This document shows, in pieces, positions 63,468-64,000 of a stretch of 64,000 nucleotides of DNA (its first letter is position 1; each line of letters opens with the position of its first letter). The notes below the pieces were generated by a model, which saw only the letters and a program-made list of their open reading frames with translations, searched no databases and had not been told where the DNA came from. Origin of the DNA: Tenacibaculum sp. AHE14PA (GTDB lineage Bacteria > Bacteroidota > Bacteroidia > Flavobacteriales > Flavobacteriaceae); the NCBI RefSeq assembly GCF_019278465.1, contig NZ_CP058983.1:2045501-2109500 (forward strand), read 5' to 3'. Position numbers and translations under genes: made by a program.

Positions 63468-64000
63468 TTACGCTACTTTTAATAAGAAGTAACTCTTTTT
63501 TCCGCGTTGTAATAACACGTATTTATCAGCTATTAAATCTTTTACTGTAATTGTAAAATCTTCTTTTACTTTCTCTTTATTTACCGAAACAGCATTTTCT
63601 TTTAACGCTCTTTTTGCATCTCCGTTAGATTTTAAAAAGCTAGTTTTTCCTGACAATGCATCAATCATTGATAGACCTTCTGAGATATCTTTTTTAGAAA
63701 CTTCCGCTTGCGGCACACCATCAAAAACGTCTAAAAATGTTTGCTCATCTAAACCTTTTAAATCTTCTGAGGTAGATTTTCCGAATAAAATATTAGATGC
63801 TGCAATTGCTTTTTCTAATTCATCTTTAGAGTGAACGAATGTTGTAACCTCTTCCGCTAATTTTCTTTGAAGTGCTCTTTCGTGAGGAGCTTCTTTATGA
63901 GTTGCTATTAATTCCTTAACACTTACTTCATCTAAAAATGTAAATATTTTAATATATTTTTCTGCATCTTCATCCGAAGTATTTAACCAAAATTGGTAGA
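63468..64000 (-). CDS. tyrS: Tyrosyl-tRNA synthetase (C-terminal part, runs off window)
   Basis: The minus-strand frame is open from the window edge to the stop at 63468, about 177 residues. It begins with YQFWLNTSDEDAEKYIKIFT, then FLDEVSVKELIATHKEAPHE and RALQRKLAEEVTTFVHSKDE, which is the anticodon-binding region of bacterial TyrRS, and ends with an S4 RNA-binding domain (VSVNKEKVKEDFTITVKDLI, VLLQRGKKSYFLLKVA). The catalytic domain with HIGH and KMSKS motifs is outside the window. Assignment is firm. Confidence 0.95.
   Translation of the reverse strand, partial: YQFWLNTSDEDAEKYIKIFTFLDEVSVKELIATHKEAPHERALQRKLAEEVTTFVHSKDELEKAIAASNILFGKSTSEDLKGLDEQTFLDVFDGVPQAEVSKKDISEGLSMIDALSGKTSFLKSNGDAKRALKENAVSVNKEKVKEDFTITVKDLIADKYVLLQRGKKSYFLLKVA

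Overview
The window is AT-rich chromosomal DNA from a Bacteroidota bacterium, most likely a marine Flavobacteriaceae member close to Tenacibaculum or Polaribacter. The evidence is the 97-residue AtpC beside AtpD away from the rest of the ATP synthase genes, many CarboxypepD_reg-type TonB receptors, PD40 and DUF5689 lipoproteins, an OmpA protein with thrombospondin type 3 repeats, and repeated Bacteroidetes-type promoters (-7 box TAnnTTTG, -33 box TTG). I saw no rRNA, tRNA, CRISPR array, prophage or transposase. No gene-free stretch exceeds 300 bases.

Layout. 1-2.9 kb: small minus-strand genes (TM2, VOC, DUF1801, a 2-hydroxyacid dehydrogenase) and panB. 3.0-6.0 kb: a plus-strand operon of two secreted proteins, an ECF sigma factor and a ZAS zinc anti-sigma factor, then an O-methyltransferase. 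6.0-14.3 kb: tatA, atpC-atpD, ompA, kbl and an AddA-type helicase-nuclease. 14.4-21.8 kb: a metal ABC transporter operon led by a DtxR/MntR regulator, facing a TonB receptor across a 14-bp perfect palindrome. 22-26 kb: a TonB receptor and a beta-helix lipoprotein behind Pho-box-like repeats. 26-31.4 kb: infB, nusA, rimP. 31.6-39.3 kb: DUF3089 hydrolase, an acidic protein, tdk-alr, mscL, AhpD-like, OsmC, recJ and a small iron-box gene. 39.3-45.2 kb: a secreted nuclease/phosphatase facing a TonB receptor and a DUF5689-LTD lipoprotein. 45.3-50 kb: metallophosphoesterase, phosphate porin and a Pit-PhoU fusion. 50-57 kb: thioesterase, acyltransferase, a membrane protein, a leuS of unusual structure and a lipoprotein. 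57-63.2 kb: a probable metal-uptake operon. The window ends inside tyrS.

Themes. (1) Phosphate: two distant loci share TTAACA-like hexamers repeating every 11 bp, ending exactly 13 nt before the TTTG of the -7 box. This puts an uncharacterised TonB receptor/beta-helix lipoprotein pair into a presumed Pho regulon with a phosphate porin and Pit transporter. (2) Metals: two TonB systems and two small genes have palindromic operators at their promoters. (3) Insertions into working genes: a DUF559 endonuclease-like domain in leucyl-tRNA synthetase, a palindromic repeat translated inside a dehydrogenase, and an inverted-repeat-bounded four-helix-bundle (S23) gene that appears to have removed the start codon of a metal permease.
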